Shown here piece by piece: positions 51,327 to 54,269 of a stretch of DNA of 54,269 nt (position 1 is its first letter; each line of letters begins with the position of its first letter). The stretch is from contig NZ_JBATXG010000023.1 of NCBI RefSeq assembly GCF_049673105.1, positions 1 through 54,269 on the forward strand, in the 5' to 3' direction. The stretch comes from Castellaniella sp049673105 (GTDB taxonomy: Bacteria; Pseudomonadota; Gammaproteobacteria; Burkholderiales; Burkholderiaceae_B). The notes under the pieces were generated by a model. It was not told where the DNA came from. It saw nothing but the letters and a program-made list of their open reading frames with translations, and did no database searches. Both the position numbers and the translations under genes were made by a program.

Positions 51327-52100
51327 TCAGGCCGCCCGCCGGAACACCAGTCGATCCGCCGCCGACGCCTCGGCGGCATACGCATAGCCGCCCACTGCGA
51401 ATTTCTGCAGTCCGGCTACCCGATTGACGCCATGATCGATGACGTACCGCGCCATCAGACCCCGCGCCCGCTTCGCATGAAAGCTGATGACCTTCCAGAC
51501 GCCGTTTTTCTCGTCCTCGAAGACGCATTCCACCACTCTGGCCTGCAGCACTTTCCGGTCCACGGACTTGAAATATTCCTGCGATGCCAGGTTCAGCAAC
51601 ACCCGCTCGCCCGGCAAGGCATCCAGACGATGATTCAGTTCCTGCGCGATCCGGGCGCCCCAGAACTCGTACAGGGATCGTCCCCGCGCCGTGGTCAGCC
51701 GGGTCCCCATTTCCAGACGATGGGGCTGGATCAGATCCAAAGGCCGCAACACGCCATACAGACCACTGAGAATCGCCAGATGGTGTTGCGCCCAGTCCAG
51801 GCGCGCGTCGGACAGTTCCGCCGCCCGCAGGCCTTCGTAGACGTCGCCATTGAACGCCAGCGCAGCCTGCCGGGCATGCCCGACATCCGGGGCGTCGATC
51901 CAGGCGGCATAGCGGTCGGCATTCAGGCGGGCCAGCGCATCGGACAGGCTCATCAGATCAGCCAGATCGCCGGCTGACAGGGTCTGCATCACCCCCACCA
52001 ATTCACGCGTATCGGCGGGAAAGACCGGCAGGGTGTGCTGCGTGGTGCGGACCGGAGAGTCATAGTCCAGCTTTTTCGCCGGCGACAAAACCATCAGCAT
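51327..52100 (-). CDS. yaaA: YaaA-type peroxide stress protein
   Basis: The 257-residue protein starts MLMVLSPAKKLDY and contains AFNGDVYEGL, LSGLYGVLRPLDLIQPHRLEMGT and NLASQEYFKSV, all typical of YaaA (DUF328), which binds DNA and limits iron-driven damage during peroxide stress in E. coli. Length matches. It is a single gene between the malonate operon and norB. Confidence 0.94.
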   Translation of the reverse strand: MLMVLSPAKKLDYDSPVRTTQHTLPVFPADTRELVGVMQTLSAGDLADLMSLSDALARLNADRYAAWIDAPDVGHARQAALAFNGDVYEGLRAAELSDARLDWAQHHLAILSGLYGVLRPLDLIQPHRLEMGTRLTTARGRSLYEFWGARIAQELNHRLDALPGERVLLNLASQEYFKSVDRKVLQARVVECVFEDEKNGVWKVISFHAKRARGLMARYVIDHGVNRVAGLQKFAVGGYAYAAEASAADRLVFRRAA

Positions 52101-52149
52101 GAAGGGCTCCTACGTAAATATGACAACGGCGACAGCATAAGCCATCGCC

Positions 52150-52236
52150 GCAAAAATGCCCCCACGCCGCGCAGCTTGACGGCTGCTTGCTGCCCCCCAA
52201 GGGGGTGTTTTTGCCTTGGGGCGGCCCGGCGGCAAA
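52150..52236. repeat. single copy of the dispersed repeat
   Basis: This copy shares AGC/GCCCCCACGC, GCTTGCTGCCCCCCAAGGGGG and CCTTGGGGCGGCCCGGCGGC with the 88-bp units at 1-231. It lies between yaaA and the norB terminator. Confidence 0.85.
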
Positions 52237-52263
52237 AAAAACCCGTCTCTTTCGAGACGGGTT
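52231..52263 (-). terminator. terminator after norB
   Basis: AACCCGTCTC (52240-52249) pairs perfectly with GAGACGGGTT (52254-52263) around TTTC. On the minus strand eight T residues follow, partly supplied by the edge of the dispersed repeat. Confidence 0.9.
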
Positions 52264-52309
52264 TGATCGGGGGCCCGTGTCGGGCGCCCCTACTGCAAGA
52301 CAGAAGCGA

Positions 52310-54208
52310 TCAGGTGCGCTGTGCCGCCAGATCGGCGCCGGCGGTCGAGGCCGACTTAGAGCCGAACAGCGCCGTGACGACCTGCCACATGACACCCAGA
52401 CCGCCGACGATGAAGACCACGTCACCGAAGGTGCGCATCCAGCGCAAGGTCTGCAGGATGTCCTGCTGCATGAAGGCTTCGCTGCGAGCCCACCAAGTTC
52501 CCACGCTGATGCTGGCATGGAACTGCATCAGACCGACGGGCAACAGGCTGAGTACGATCATCATCACCAGACCGATGTTCATGCACCAGAACGAAGTGTT
52601 CATCAGGCTGTGGTTGAACTGCATGTTCGGCCGCAGGTAGCGCAGCACGAACAGCGAGAAGCCCAGCGCCAGGAAGCCATAGACCCCGAACAGGGCGGCG
52701 TGCGCGTGCACGGCGGTCGTGTTCAGGCCCTGGATGTAGTACAGCGCGACCGGCGGATTGACCATGAAGCCAAACACCCCCGCGCCGAACATATTCCAGA
52801 AGGCGACGGCGACGAAGAACTTCAGCGGCCAATGCAGATTTTCCACCCAGGGCGCGCGCGACTTCAGGCGCCAGTTTTCCCAGGCCTCATAACCCAGCAC
52901 GACCAGGGGCACGACTTCCAGGGCGCTGAAAGAAGCGCCGATGGCCATGATAGGCGTCGTGGTACCCGAGAAGTACAGGTGGTGCATGGTGCCCGGCGTG
53001 CCACCCAGCATGAACAGCACGGCGGCAGCCAGGCTGGCCGAGGTCGCGCCCTTCTTGGACACGAGGCCCATGGTGCAGAAGATGAAGGCCAGCGCCGCAG
53101 TGGCGAACACTTCGAAGAAGCCTTCGACCCACAGGTGAACCACCCACCAGCGCCAGTATTCCATGATGGTGATGTGGGTCTTTTCACCGTAGGCCAGACC
53201 CGCGCCGTAGAACAAGCCGATGCAGATCACCGAGGCGCTGAACAGGGCCAGCAGGTTCTTGTCGCCTTTTTGACGCAGTGCCGGCACGATACCGCGCAGC
53301 ATCAGGAACAGCCAGAACACGATCCCCAGGAATTTGCCGATTTGCCACAGGCGGCCCAGTTCGACATATTCATAGCCTTGGTGACCCAGCCAGAAGTTCC
53401 AGCTTTGGGGCATCAGGTGGGCAATGGCTGCAAAGTTGCCCGTGAACGAACCCACCACGACCAGGATCAGCGCCCAGAACAGGACGTCGACGCCCAGTTT
53501 CTGGAATTTCGGATCCTTGCCGCCGTTCAGGATCGGGACCAGGAACAGGCCGGCGGCCAGAAAACCCGTGGCAATCCAGAACAGCGCCGCCTGGATGTGC
53601 CAGGTACGCACCAGCGAATACGGCAGCCATTCAGATACGTTGACGCCATAGAAAGTCTGACCTTCCACCGTGTAGTGCGCCGTAAAGCCGCCGATGAAGA
53701 TCTGAGTGACGAACAGCGCAACCACCAGGAACAGGTACTTGCCCAGTGCAAGCTGCGAAGACGTCAGCGCCATGCCCAGAATCGGATCGCGCGCCGGAGC
53801 GGCGGGCTCTTCTTCTTCCTTGCGCGTGAAGGCCCAGGCCCAGACCAGCAGACCGATACCGGCGATCAGAAGGATCACACTGACGACCGACCAGATGATG
53901 TTTTCCGCCGTCGGGACGTTGTCGATCAGGGGCTCATGCGGCCAGTTGTTGGTATACGTGGCCGTCATGCCCGGCCGCTCGGTGGCGGCGGCCCAGGAAG
54001 TCCAGAAAAAGAAATTCGCCAAACGGGCCCGGGCTTCCGCGGTGGGCAGCGTGGCTTCCTTCATGGCAAAGCTGATCCGGCTTTCACGCAAGGACTGGTC
54101 GTCGCCAAACAGTTTGTCGTAGTAAGAAGCCGTCTGCACAATGGCCTGGGCGCGGCGATCGGAGACCGTGGCGGTATCAGTCGCTGCATCATAGGTGTTC
54201 TTGCGGTA
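52310..54208 (-). CDS. norB: Quinol-dependent nitric oxide reductase (qNOR), 5' end missing
   Basis: qNOR reduces NO to N2O at a heme b3/non-heme iron site with electrons from quinol. At least 633 residues are present, compared with about 750-760 for complete enzymes. Visible parts are the end of the N-terminal periplasmic domain (YRKNTYDAATDTATVSDRRAQ; W-x-SWAAATERPG), a first helix fused to it (the qNOR hallmark) and the NorB core with heme and iron ligands in RTWHIQAALFW, YWRWWVVHLWVEGFFEVF, GTMHHLYF and VHAHAALFG. qNOR similarity ends at about 54208; beyond it the sequence fits a different gene on the other strand. Confidence 0.94.
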   Translation of the reverse strand, partial: YRKNTYDAATDTATVSDRRAQAIVQTASYYDKLFGDDQSLRESRISFAMKEATLPTAEARARLANFFFWTSWAAATERPGMTATYTNNWPHEPLIDNVPTAENIIWSVVSVILLIAGIGLLVWAWAFTRKEEEEPAAPARDPILGMALTSSQLALGKYLFLVVALFVTQIFIGGFTAHYTVEGQTFYGVNVSEWLPYSLVRTWHIQAALFWIATGFLAAGLFLVPILNGGKDPKFQKLGVDVLFWALILVVVGSFTGNFAAIAHLMPQSWNFWLGHQGYEYVELGRLWQIGKFLGIVFWLFLMLRGIVPALRQKGDKNLLALFSASVICIGLFYGAGLAYGEKTHITIMEYWRWWVVHLWVEGFFEVFATAALAFIFCTMGLVSKKGATSASLAAAVLFMLGGTPGTMHHLYFSGTTTPIMAIGASFSALEVVPLVVLGYEAWENWRLKSRAPWVENLHWPLKFFVAVAFWNMFGAGVFGFMVNPPVALYYIQGLNTTAVHAHAALFGVYGFLALGFSLFVLRYLRPNMQFNHSLMNTSFWCMNIGLVMMIVLSLLPVGLMQFHASISVGTWWARSEAFMQQDILQTLRWMRTFGDVVFIVGGLGVMWQVVTALFGSKSASTAGADLAAQRT

Positions 54209-54269
54209 TTCGGCATCAGCCCGCGCGAGGCGGAGTTGATGGACCCGCAGCAGCGGCTGTTCCTGGAGC
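54209..54269 (+). CDS. fragment of a polyketide/fatty-acid ketosynthase domain
   Basis: The last 61 bases read in one plus-strand frame as FGISPREAELMDPQQR and then LFLE, the diagnostic beta-ketoacyl synthase signature of modular polyketide synthases. The minus-strand continuation of norB through the same bases does not resemble qNOR. The reading is open to the window end. This is probably a chimeric end of the assembly; a true genomic junction cannot be excluded. Confidence 0.6.

Noticed and set aside
1..54269. CRISPR arrays, prophage or replication origin
   Set aside because: No spaced repeat array, phage structural gene or DnaA-box cluster was seen; the only tandem arrays are those listed.

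Overview
This is a GC-rich, densely packed window from a denitrifying betaproteobacterium, most likely of the Alcaligenaceae (Castellaniella, Bordetella, Achromobacter or Pusillimonas type). This rests on protein-level recognition and on gene order (ilvBNC, psd-pssA, rpsO-pnp, tpiA-secG-tRNA-Leu), not on a database search. The first bases are a tandem repeat and the last 61 bases look foreign to the gene they join, so the window may be a whole assembled contig with both ends at difficult sequence.

Layout. 1-9.3 kb: an 88-bp tandem repeat, an FNR-type promoter and a complete nitrous oxide reductase operon nosRZDFYL-apbE(nosX), then tRNA-Arg. 9.5-16.8 kb: a DMT exporter, a 5-oxoprolinase locus (pxpA and a pxpB-pxpC fusion), a divergent GntR regulator and a TRAP transporter. 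16.8-20.3 kb: a cytoplasmic-looking subtilase with a small partner protein, an exported TTHB210-like protein coupled to a cupredoxin, alkB and a small conserved protein. 20.6-24.5 kb: a TonB-dependent copper receptor with a DUF2946 protein, an unexplained structured gap, a RelE-like/BrnA-like toxin-antitoxin pair and an IS3-family remnant.

24.6-31.6 kb is core genome: three tRNAs, secG, tpiA, a quinone oxidoreductase, pnp, rpsO, pssA and psd. 31.6-37.8 kb is a Fur-box-preceded heme uptake locus hmuRSTUV, apparently inserted between psd-pssA and ilvBNC. 37.9-41.6 kb is ilvBNC with a probable attenuated leader. 41.7-44.0 kb is a YccS-type FUSC protein. 43.9-51.2 kb is a malonate catabolic operon (matR, malonyl-CoA decarboxylase, a crotonase, malonyl-CoA synthetase) followed by a TRAP transporter. 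51.3-54.2 kb holds yaaA, another copy of the dispersed repeat, and the 3' part of a quinol-dependent nitric oxide reductase (norB).

Working together: norB and the nos operon cover NO to N2O to N2. The copper receptor, NosL, NosDFY and the cupredoxin fit the copper demand of NosZ, and ApbE supplies covalent FMN to NosR. The most noteworthy points are the paired FNR-type boxes ahead of nosR, a repeat insertion that duplicated the coupled start codon between pxpA and pxpBC, the subtilase/propeptide-like pair, the structured gap at 23.1-23.5 kb, and a ketosynthase signature abutting norB at the right end (probably an assembly chimera). No CRISPR array, prophage or replication origin was seen.
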